From assembly GCA_026413225.1 (NCBI GenBank), contig CM048552.1, positions 60,713,001 to 60,777,000 of the forward strand: 64,000 nucleotides of DNA, read 5' to 3'. Positions within the stretch are counted from its first letter, which is position 1; each line of letters opens with the position of its first letter. Source of the stretch: Otis tarda (Eukaryota; Chordata; Aves; Otidiformes; Otididae). Of the stretch, positions 50,125 to 60,515 are shown piece by piece. The position numbers and the translations under genes are program-made. The notes below the pieces were generated by a model. It saw nothing but the letters and a program-made list of their open reading frames with translations, was not told the origin of the DNA and did no database searches.

Positions 50125-52408
50125 ATACAATCATTGCTGCACTTCTTGCTCCACACTATTTTACCCTACATATTGCGACTGAGTATTTGACTGATCCAAA
50201 AACCAAGATACGCTATGTTATCCCAGCTGGAGACCAGCAGGTTTTCAAACCAAAGGCTTTGCCAAAAGGTCTGATCAAGGAGCATTTTGAATGATAAAGC
50301 ATTTTCGGGAGAGACACTGATCTGAGCCCCAGCAGGCACAGCAATCATGTTTCAATTTAGACCTTTGTGGCCATAAAAGTCTACGTAAGAAGCCATTCGT
50401 CTCCAACCACCCTCTATAGTCACAAGGAAAACAAGAGCTTGTCTGTCCTTCTGCTCTCACGTGGCCCACATCATCCTCTACAAACACTCCTCCGCCCCAG
50501 CTTGCTCTGCCAACTACAGAAGGAGCATGAGGCATCACGGCAAGGGGAGATTTGTCCCGTCAAGGTTTAATTAAGACACAACCAGAAGGAAAGAAGATAT
50601 GTTCCTGCTGGGAATCACAAGGCATTAAGCAGAGTCAGGCACGCTTTCACTACCGCTTGCCACGCTTTGTAACCAGAAACTACTGAAGTGTCCTAAAGCA
50701 ACGGCTCTGAGCTGCACCACTTGCAGACATGATACTGCAGGCTTCAGGCCAAGAGCCAGAGAATACAGTCAAGGAATGTTTTAATACAGAGGGCTAATAC
50801 GCAACCATAATTGATACACTAAGTAGCATGAACCACAGAAAACTGGATACAGTTCCAATCTGGAAACAGAATGGATTACTTCACTCACTTCGTATCTATT
50901 TTTCAGTTGAAGGTAATTACCTAATGACATGCTGTGTTGCTTCTCCCCTGAGCAAAGAGAGATTCCACAGGACTTGTGGCAGGAGTCAGACATATATGCT
51001 TAGGAAACAAATTAGCTAAACGTTTTGATTTTCTTCACAATAGGATTGTAATGTTATTAGAGGCTATAACTTTATTTTACATGTTTAATACCTCATCAAC
51101 TTCTGAGCATTTTTAGTCATGCAGCCAAGTATTGCAATTCCTTCGTTTTTGCGCTAATGTGCCTTTTAAAAAGTTAGCTTAGTGTTTGAAACATTAAAAA
51201 CTAAAAATATTTTGCATGAGTAATGTCAGCTTCCAGTGTCTGGAAGCGGTTTTAGGAAGAAAACACTAAAGTGAGGGTGAGGGCGTGAGACAGCTGTTCT
51301 AACCATAGAGCTCCTGTCCATCCCGTCCCTGTCTCTCGTCCCACTCCATACTCTTGTACCAGGGACTGTGTCCAGGTATGCTTTGAAAATAATTTTGTAG
51401 CCCCCTCACTGTTACGAGAAAACTTTCTAAAATGGATCCTTCCAGTCAACAGCAAAACACATCGTTTCCATTTAGAAAACCAAAGCAGGGGGAAAGGGAG
51501 AGGGGAACGTTTCGGTGTGTCCAGCTCATTAGACTGGGATTAACCAGGATTCTGAAACACTGATTCCTTGTTCCAAAATTAAGAAGAATAATAATTCCAG
51601 TGTGTTGTTCTCAAATTTATTACATTACTTTTCATTTCCACTAAATACAATAAACAGTAATGTGCATAAATGTATCCCTTCCTGCTTCACTTAGCCAGTA
51701 GGTATCAACACAGCAACGCTTTATATGCAGCAGTAACAGCCACAAAGATTAAATTATTTGCACAACGTGCAAGATTTGATTCCCAGATGTAAACAAACAA
51801 GCAAACAAAAAGCAACTGTCTCCCCAGCAACAGGTAAATGCTAACATAGAACCTTAGTCACAGAAACCATTAAATCTTTTTTATTATTCCAAATATCACT
51901 TAATTGGTTTGTTTTCTTCAACAAAGCCTTTAGAAGATGACCGTGGAGCTGGTATAGCAACACAGCAGCTCCGCACAGCACTGTTCCCTGTTTATCCGTG
52001 TCAAGAATGGCAGGCCCTGCCGCAGCTGTACGCAGCACCTCTGCTCACACCTGGAAAATACTCGTGCCTGGAATTTAACTGCAGCACTGAAATAAAGGGG
52101 AATATTCTCCTTTCCTCAGGGGAAACCCCACCTGCACCTTTTGCAAAATGGACCTTTGGTGAATAACTATCAGGAATGTTTAAATATAGCTCAAAACACT
52201 TTCTGGCGCGGCTGTAGACAAACTCACCTCTCAAGGCTCCTGCAACCTGTTTTCTACTGTCTCAGCCTCTCTGAGGCAGTGTTTCATTATGTGAATGACA
52301 TGACCTTTTGGGCCTGAACCTCACCTATAGCAATCTGCAGTATAAAAACCATAATATGGACCTAACTGCAAACATACTAATTTTAAAGCTTTCACTAAGA
52401 CTCCATCA

Positions 52409-52424
52409 CACTACTGCAGTAGTG
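52409..52424. repeat. Perfect 16-bp palindrome
   Basis: CACTACTGCAGTAGTG equals its own reverse complement. About one perfect palindrome of this length is expected by chance in 64 kb. Confidence 0.75.
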
Positions 52425-52968
52425 AAAATTTTAAAAAATCAAGCCCTTTATTTTCACCAAATCATCTTATTAACATAGTAAATATCTAAATTTACATTTT
52501 ATGGCTTGGGCTGATCTCCATACATAATTACAGTTAATTATAATCTAATGATAAGTATTGCATATGCATGGCTCCAAGAACTGATTAAAAGATCACGTTC
52601 ATGCACACTAAGTGTGGGAAGCAGCTGACAGCAGCATTTAGTGCCTTTAATGATTAAAGAGTAGTGTTAATACTGCAACTGCAGCAAAATCAGCAATCCT
52701 CTGAATTTAGACAAGACCATGAGCAGCTGAGTGAATTGTTTGTTTGTTACTTATATACAAGAGCTGCAAGAACAAGACCTTTCTTCCATCTCTAGGAATG
52801 ACTTGTCCAAAACGCAATTTTGGTCCATCTTGTTAAAATCTGTGGAATTAATATTCATTAATTTAATGACAAGTCTGGAAAGCATGTTATCTAGGCACCA
52901 AATTTCAGTTTCTCAAGAAAGACAAACAGTCCTGCTGAATTGAAAGCTTATCCACACAATAATCATCT

Positions 52969-52984
52969 GTGTATATATACACAC
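52969..52984. repeat. Perfect 16-bp palindrome of alternating purine-pyrimidine
   Basis: TGTGTATATATACACA is a TG/TA/CA alternating tract and equals its own reverse complement. It is a simple dinucleotide-type sequence. Confidence 0.75.
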
Positions 52985-55429
52985 AAAGAAGGAAACTACA
53001 TGTGCAAGTCTTAAATTATCCCAGAACAGAAGCATCCATGCACAACTTTTGGAAAACCCCATTTAGACCCACTAGTACCAACAGCAGTAGTTTGACTTGT
53101 GATTTACAGTGCACTGAGCATGAGAACACAGCGCTCCTCAGTCAAATCTTCCTCTAGTATCTGTGCAGAAAAAAAAGTCCCGAGGTTTTGCCAGTCTTGA
53201 CCCATTAGATTACTATGAATTAAAGTGCACATCCCTCAAATAAAAACACCCTTTGGAAAGGCACAGTTTGGGAGCACACTGAGAGCTTGCAGGTCATCAT
53301 CCAGGCCAGGCAGACTTTGAACCTCCTGCCACCATCCAAGCATCTCTTCTCCATGTCCCCTGGGTGCTGTACTCATGATGGCAGAGGCAGGGTTACAAGT
53401 GACAGACTAAAAGCATACAGCAAAACGCCTACCAGATCTTGGCATCTATGAGAGGGGATGTCACCTCGCCAAAAACGCAAGACAAGGGTGCCTAGAATAA
53501 TGGGCACAGATGGGGAGAGGGAACACACAGGCAGGCATATATGGTACAAAGCCTTCAGTTTTTTGTGGGACATTTCAGAGACTGAAGATCATTCACACGG
53601 AAACACGTGAACCAGGCTTAAGTTGTCACCTCTACTTGGCAGAAGGCATTTATAATGTGCTTGGTAACCTACAAAGATCCCATCCCAGAATGGCAGACCG
53701 CTGATATTCCCACAGGATGAACAATGACAGGATAAAAATACTAAAAAGAAGCAGCCACATCAATGCAATTTCTGCCTTTGCCTATCAAGAGCTGTGGAGA
53801 AACTGAGAGAGGGGACATGGTGGCACTTCTCTTGGGAGATTACTGGCTTGAAAAGGTATGTGAACACTGAGACTATCTAGACAGAAGAGGAAGGGAAGAA
53901 AAAATCATGGGGACCAAGACTCTTAGAGACTTAAAACCATAAAGGTCACTCTCTCAAAATGTGCGAGAAGGGCAAACGAAACCATTTCTCACAAGCCTGC
54001 GAGAGATCAAGTCACAGAGGAGACTCTGCCAGAAGAAACACACAAAACAATGGTCACTTTTTTCACTGGACTTACAGAGACAAACAAGTGACATTTCAGC
54101 GTGCATTCAGCAGGCACCTGTATCACCAACCATCCTACAATCCCGTAAATGTCAGAGGCTCCCATTTCCAAGACTTCTGTAGAATAAAAGTTCCCCATCT
54201 GCTACCTAGCAACTATTTCCTACTCGGTAACATTTAATTTACATTGCTTGGGCTATTCTAATTACTTGCAAGATAACAAAACCCAAATATAAAAACTTTA
54301 CCTCTGTTCAATGCCCCTTAAATTAACTGTCTCATATTACAAATATTTGACAAAAGTTCTGAGGACATATTAATATTTAATTTTTCATTACATTGATCTA
54401 AAGTACAAAGACAGAATTCCCTAATATCGCATTGCTTAAAACTAATATAAATAATTAATTCCATCTATTTGGGATACAAGTCGTCTTGCTGAGGAAAAAG
54501 TATGCACCGGCAGCAGTATCTTGAAACTCTAATTGAATAGGGGATCCCATTCTTGTTTTAAAGGAAAAAGCTATAGACAAGTCAAATATATTCCTTTTTT
54601 GGTCTGATTTCTCATCTTTTTTGAACTGATTTCTCTACGAATGGCTGAAATTGTCACCAGTCTGCTTGCTTCTTTGGCTGAAGTACATTGCTTTGCAGCT
54701 AACATTGCTGTCCCACTGCCCCTAACTTCAGGCCAGGGTTAATGCTTTCCATGGCACATCTTATTGACAGCAAAGAGCAGGTAGACAACCTAGTACCTCC
54801 TCTTGGAACTGTAAACAAGTGAGTTAGGGCTGAACATTCACCTGAACATCCTCTACCCAACCTAGACAGAAAAATCAGTGCCACTTGGCCCACACAAGAT
54901 TGCTGCATCAAAACAGTTACTTACATCTTTGGCATCTCTAGCTGTGTTTAAATAAGCTACTGCTCTCAAACTTCCTGAATTTTTAAAGCAAAGCAAGAAT
55001 AATTAATTAATTATATCCATACTGAAAGTTTAAAGATTCTCTTAGCCTAAAGATTTGGACATGGTTTGTCTTCCAAACTCTTGCATAGATTTCTCCTATG
55101 ACCCTAAAGCAGCATAGAAAATTACTTATATTGGGTACATAGGATGAAGCATTGAAATAAACATTCAAATACTGCACTAAACACCTTCTCAGAGACGCTG
55201 AGACATCCACAGCTCAATCATAAGCATACGTCTATAAATGATATTACAGAACTACTGCTCCACCTGTACCAGCAAGAATTACACTCAGGAGAAACTTGTC
55301 ACATCCGAATACAAAGCAAACAAGGCTCAATCTGACAATATTTTGCACATGCAACGCTCTTGAAGCATGAAAATACCCAGGGCAAAGTTGAAGTAAGTGA
55401 CCCTAGGAAGCAGGGAAGCAGTGCTCTTC

Positions 55430-55482
55430 CAGAGTTCATCAGAGGCTCATTCAGAGGTTCATCAGAAGTCACCAGAGGTCCA
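55430..55482 (+). repeat. Minisatellite-like repeat, about 2.4 copies of a 21-22 bp unit
   Basis: Units start with CAGAG at 55430, 55452 and 55473. The first two share a GTTCATCAGA phrase (cagagttcatcagaggctca versus cagaggttcatcagaagtca) and the third is cut short (cagaggtccaagg). The units differ at several positions, which implies an old local expansion. Confidence 0.75.
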
Positions 55483-56667
55483 AGGACTGAATTGTTTTGT
55501 AATTTGGAACATCCTGTCAACATACCTTCAGACACTAAGCTAAAATCATGTTGAACAAGCTCGTAATTAGTAACCAGCCAGTTCTGCTTCAGGAAAACAA
55601 GCCTTCCATAATAATTGACAACAATCTGCTCTGCAAGACTTCACTTCAGCCAAGTTCAAACTGCAGACAAAATCGGAAACTCAGCGACAAAAAGCCTACC
55701 TCATTTCAAACTTCATTAAAATTCCTATGCGCCTTTCCCTACACACTAATCAGGCTAAGGCCGAATGGTATGGAAGGGTTAATTTTTAATCAGCAACCAG
55801 GAGTATAAGGAATGAATGCAAATGCTGTCACCCAGCACTGGCTCCAGAATTTGAGTAAGGAGACTTTTAGATAGCAATCCCAGCAATGATTTACTAATCC
55901 TTCGGCAGCAGTTCACAAAGATCAACAGACTGATAGCAACGTCTTGTGACATCTGGGGCCTTGCGCTTTGCTGTGTTCAGCTCAGGATTTCAGACTAAAT
56001 TATTGGTCCTTCATCCAGAGACTGCAGGTATAAGGATTTATGACTAAACTTGTCTGGCCTCTTTCGTTTCCTTAAGGCAAAAACTGCAGCTTTCTTTGCT
56101 GGAGCTTGGGAGATGTATTTTTGGAAAGTAAAAATCAGATTAGGAATTGTACATAAGCATGCCAAAGTCTTAAATGCAGAGAATGAGAGAATTCTTATTC
56201 TCTACGTTAATGAAGAACCAGATTTTGCCTTACTCCAGACAATAACTAGAAACATAGGGTCTTACTCAGTGTGAGAAAGGAACAAAAATCTGTGCCCATA
56301 GCACCTTACTATCCGCAACACCACTGTGCATCACGGACAAACCAGAAACCTTACCGAGCTGGGTGTTGTACGTACATAGCAAGGAAACAATCCCAAAAGA
56401 TGAATGCTTTAGAGCCCCACCTGAGGAACAGGGATGCTATATTTTACTTTAGCAAGTTCATTGATTTGACATGTCCATCCTGCTCTCCCCCAATGTTTCC
56501 ACTCCCACTCAAGTACCAGAGGGACTTACCGAATTACGACTGTGGATGGATATCAAAAAAGTGAAGGATGAAAAAGAAAGAGGAGGTCACATCTTAGTGA
56601 AATGATTACAGCTGAGACGAGCAGCAAAGTCTCTAGGTACAGGACCCATGAGACCAGCAAAGTAACA
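55483..56667. other. Non-coding stretch, no gene seen
   Basis: No gene or named repeat was recognised. Frames of 86, 74 and 97 codons run in succession on the plus strand (55548-55808, 56050-56274, 56271-56564), but they show no domain or convincing splice arrangement. Confidence 0.5.
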
Positions 56668-56790
56668 GTCCTCAGTTCACAGATAAAAAAAAAAAAAAAA
56701 ACAACACAAAAAAAAACCAAACAGAGGCAAAGAGGTTAAAAACTTTCACAAAGCAAATTAGCTGCTACAGATCAAATTCATTTTAGGAAG
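56668..56790 (-). repeat. MIR-type SINE remnant, reverse, split by an A-rich tract
   Basis: The phrase cctcagttcacagat precedes the A-rich tract, and cagaggcaaagaggttaaaa, actttcacaaagcaaattag and ctgctacagatc follow it. Together they resemble a reversed MIR: ATTTTACAGATG, then GAGGCACAGAGAGGTTAAGTGACTTGCCCAAGGTCACACAGC. The A-rich tract at 56685-56721 lies where GGGGAAACT would be, as if it expanded from that A-rich site. Confidence 0.45.
56685..56721 (+). repeat. A-rich simple tract, A17 plus ACAAC/CCAAAC
   Basis: Seventeen A are followed by caacacaaaaaaaaaccaaa. It has the same style and orientation as 12487-12521 and 63603-63647. Confidence 0.8.
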
Positions 56791-59700
56791 CAAGACGTCT
56801 ATTATAAGCTCCTACAATTAGCAGAGAGCTGCAGCTGCAGAGCTAGGTCACCCCACGTGCCTTTGGAGGTGGCTCTCCTCTGTTCCACTGACCAGTGAGC
56901 CTAGATGGGTTGATGGTTGAAGTTACATGAAATAAATCCTGCTACAGCAAGGAAATTAATCCTAAGATTTGTTTCTAAGCTCTAATCACTAATTACAAAG
57001 GTTGTAAATGCCCTCCAAAGAATAGAGAGATATTTAATTACTTCTTGCTTTAGACAGTTTTCCAGAAATAAATTTGTATTTTATCCTGTTTGTTCTCAGA
57101 TTAGCATGGGGATGGGTTTAATTGGGCACAGTGGGGAAGTTAATATCCTTGGGTGAAATTATGCAGAGACTTAGATCCTTGGCCACCCTACAGACATTGC
57201 ATGTGGCATAAATTAGCACAACATCTTTCCTGTTAATGAACAACTTTTTTTTCAGTATTTTTTTCAAATGTTAATCCATATGGAATTTCTTTAGAAGTCA
57301 AGAAATTATCCACAAACCTAAATTAAGAGACTTTTCCATCAGCTTTACTCCTCACACAAAGAGAGCTGTTTTGTTTATCTCTGTCACACACATTGCTTTT
57401 AATGCAGCAAGTGTTTGTAGCTGCAGACTACAAACTATATTAGACTTGGTCAGAACTTTTCTGATACAAACTTGTTTTCTCTGGCATGAAATGCAGATTT
57501 ATTGGCATCAAAGTATTTCACTGGTCAGTTCTGGATGGATCGCTGAGAACCTCAGCTGCCTGCTTGCCTCTGTGCATATCCTGGTTTATGCCATCCATTA
57601 GCAAAGATGTCCCGAAACGCTGATCATCAAAATGGTCTACTTTTCTCCTAGAACTATTTCTAAGCCTTCATAAATTTAAAAAAAAAAATCCTTTCCCCCC
57701 CCATACCATTCACATTAACTTATGAAGTTCCTTGTTTCCTTTTTTCCTCCCCCCCCCCCCCCCTTGCTACAAGGGAAGTAAGAAACCACAGAATTGTGAC
57801 CAACTTTAACTATGCGTATTTCCCAAACAGACATGGGTATTATGAATTTGCATGAAGAAACACTATGGATCCAGTGTATCAAAATACAAAGAAAAACCTC
57901 TCTCCTGACATTACACTTTTTCCTACTTTTCCACTACAAGATAGCCATGTGTTTTGCAAAATGAAACTGCAATAATCTGGGAAGGCTGGAAAATTTCTAG
58001 CGAAGCTTACAAGCTTCCAAATATGCCTCCCTCCAATTTCTAGCTAACTGGTGGTAACATCAGCAGCCAGCACTGTTCTCTTCACAGGAAAGAGGGGGGA
58101 AAAAAGCTACATATGCATTGTGCTAAAAAAACAAGAAGCTAGACTTCTTTTTCAGTATTTCCCACTACTTCCATTATACTGTCAGTACCAGTCTACTTAA
58201 CAAACATGATGTATGAGTTCACTCCAAAAAAAAGAGGGAGTGAGAGAAAAACCTTTAAAGGAGGAAGGTTTCTTCAGAAAGCTGTAATTTTAAAAGCATT
58301 TATCTTGAATCACGGTCAAAATGAAAACGACGGCTGCTGCAGCTGCAGCCTATTTGAGCTACTGTTTCCTTGCTGTTCTTCAACAGATGTGCATTGAAGA
58401 TGAAACACAAAATCATATTTGCTATGGATATACTCAAAGGCACAGCAAGTCTTGTCACAAGGCAAGCAGAATAAAAAAAAAAATAGAGCTGCAGCAGTCA
58501 TTTTAACCCAGAGCAATGAAAGGCTCAAACTTTTGGTCTCTGAACTTCAGGCAGAAGTGTTGCGTGCACACACACACACGCACGCCTGACCTGACTCAAA
58601 CAGAAATCAAGGGACACGAGTCATTTCTGTCCTAGCGACATGTCCAGACGGACCAAGATTTCTGAAGCAGTGCCTCTGATATTTTTAGTGCAGTCACATC
58701 CTCCTGATACTTTACTGTGAGTTATGAACAATAATTTTCTTTGCAAAAAAAGAAGCACTAAACAATTTGATAAGCGGGAAAGAAAGTATGAAATCCTGCA
58801 GTAATCACTTCCAGAGCAGCCATTCATTATGGCAAAGAGGATTACGACTGCAGCTTGTTGGATAAGCAGATGAGCCCTTACAAATTAAGGATGCTACTTC
58901 CTTGGCAATGTGAAGGCCAAATGCTGATATTAAAAGGAAAAAAGTACCACAGACAGTAAAGGCTTGTTTCTGCGATTTGCAAAGTGTCCAGACTAATAAT
59001 TAATACACAGCTGGGGTTTGCTGTCTTATTCCAAGAGTTTATTCTGTTTAATACTTCTAAACTCCAAGTAATCCCAAGGCACAGAGATGCAATCAGCCTC
59101 TTTGCAAGATCTTTTACTTTTCCAACAGTCGGTTATCGCCTCAGCTGACCGGGATCAGGGCAGGTCCAGGTCTGCAGAGTGCTGCCGGGCCACTTCCAGC
59201 CCCATCGGACCACGGAAGCTCTCCAGCATTCCTGCCTTCTTCCAGCAGGATCCGTACACAGAGGTTGGGATGCTGCTTTCACACACTCTTCTCTCTCTGT
59301 TAGCAATGAGCTGAACACATCTGAAAGCAATACTATCTGTAAGAATTCCCTCATGTGGCAGTTTTGAAATATTCCAAACCACAGATCCTTCAAAACATTT
59401 TACATATGAATAGGACATTGTCAGCTCCCCCAGACCCAGCCTGCACTTCACCACACAGAAGAGTAAAACACACATTAGCACTATAAAACTTCATCTCAAT
59501 TAGCATAATCTGTATTTCCACTATAGAGCCCAGCTTTACAGCCAACCTCGGGTGACGTACTGAGCACACTGGATCTGTATTTCTCTAAAGAGAAATTCCC
59601 CAAACACAAGAAAACCATTCAGAGCGGTGCTTGCCTGGAATGTATGAGCTCTCAGTGCCGATTATCTTTCAGCGGTTCTACTCCCTTCCTCTACCTCCTT

Positions 59701-60374
59701 CCATTGCTCCCATCATTTCAATGAGTTCAATTAAAACCTTCTGATGCACTTGGTCTACAGCAAGGAAATGCAGTCACGCCTCACACACAACCGAGGGGAC
59801 GGGCAAGCACACCAGTTCCACGTCCAAGAGGAAAAACAAATGAATGAGGAAACATCTTTCTATTTTACTTCTAATGAGAGCATTTAAAGGCAAACCAAAC
59901 CAGGCAGCAGCTGCAAAAGACCCATCTTCTGGTATCACTACCAAATAGGGTGTTGGATAAACTAAAAATTTTAAAGTGACTGAGACTTTTCCTTCAAATA
60001 TTATGGATAACCTATAAAGCGTGAGATAGCAATATATGACGCCACTATGCAAGTAGCTTGCTTCTGCATTAAACAGGGATGACGGAATTGCACAGGATTT
60101 CAAGGTTCCATAGTTCTGGCCTTTACTGGTAATAATAATATTTCCTAATTAACATGTAAAACAAGCTTTTGTTTCAGCCACTAATAGCCTGCCAAATGCA
60201 CTGTGAAATTTCTATTAATGTTGCAGATAAGTATCTGAAATACAGGATGACTCTGACAGTATGACTATGAAGGAGACGGACACAGCACTACAGCAAAGTC
60301 TGCGGCAGGACCTGTATGACGAGCGAGTACAACCTCCCCACCCCGGCCTTGTACTCCACCCTTATATGTGTGCC
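56791..60374. other. Non-coding stretch, no gene seen
   Basis: No gene was recognised. Small features are a poly-C tract (57749-57763) and a short CA run near 58565-58579. The palindromic gctgcagctgcagc lies near 58334. Opposite-strand frames at 59155-59481 and 59774-60103 (108 and 109 codons) have no recognisable domain. Confidence 0.45.
57749..57763 (+). repeat. Poly-C tract (15 C)
   Basis: Fifteen consecutive C follow a T-rich run (tccttttttcct) and are part of a longer pyrimidine stretch starting near 57734. It is equivalent to poly-G on the other strand. Confidence 0.85.
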
Positions 60375-60515
60375 CATAGAATGGTTTGGGCTGGAAGGGA
60401 CCTTCAAAGGTCATCTAGTCCAACCCTCCTGCAAGGAGCAGGGACATCTCCAGCCAGATCAGGTTGCTCAGAGCCCCATCCAACCTGGCCTTGAATGTTT
60501 CCAGGGATGGGGCAA
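60375..60515 (-). repeat. CR1 LINE 3'-end fragment, reverse
   Basis: The text catagaatggtttgggctgg, aagggaccttcaaaggtcat, ctagtccaaccctcctgcaa, catctccagccagatcaggt, tgctcagagccccatccaac and ctggccttgaatgtttccag followed by ggatggggc is the reverse complement of a textbook avian CR1 3' end. It is much closer to consensus than the copy at 4408-4515, so it is the younger insertion. Similarity stops near 60515, where CR1 would continue with catccacaacctctctgggc-type sequence; the element is 5'-truncated as usual. Frames overlapping it (60261-60494, 60316-60540) are repeat translations, not genes. Confidence 0.95.

Larger units (their letters stand above)
49765..55429. other. Non-coding stretch, no gene seen
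   Basis: No gene was recognised. Short features are the 46-bp-period duplication at 50051-50124, a 16-bp palindrome at 52409-52424 and another at 52969-52984. The stretch 52480-52600 is rich in TAATTA-type motifs and includes attgcatatgcat. Open frames are 103 codons or fewer. Confidence 0.45.

Noticed and set aside
56050..56564. Two abutting frames of 74 and 97 codons on the plus strand
   Set aside because: No recognisable domain; overlap by a few bases is chance in non-coding vertebrate DNA, where operon-like spacing means nothing.
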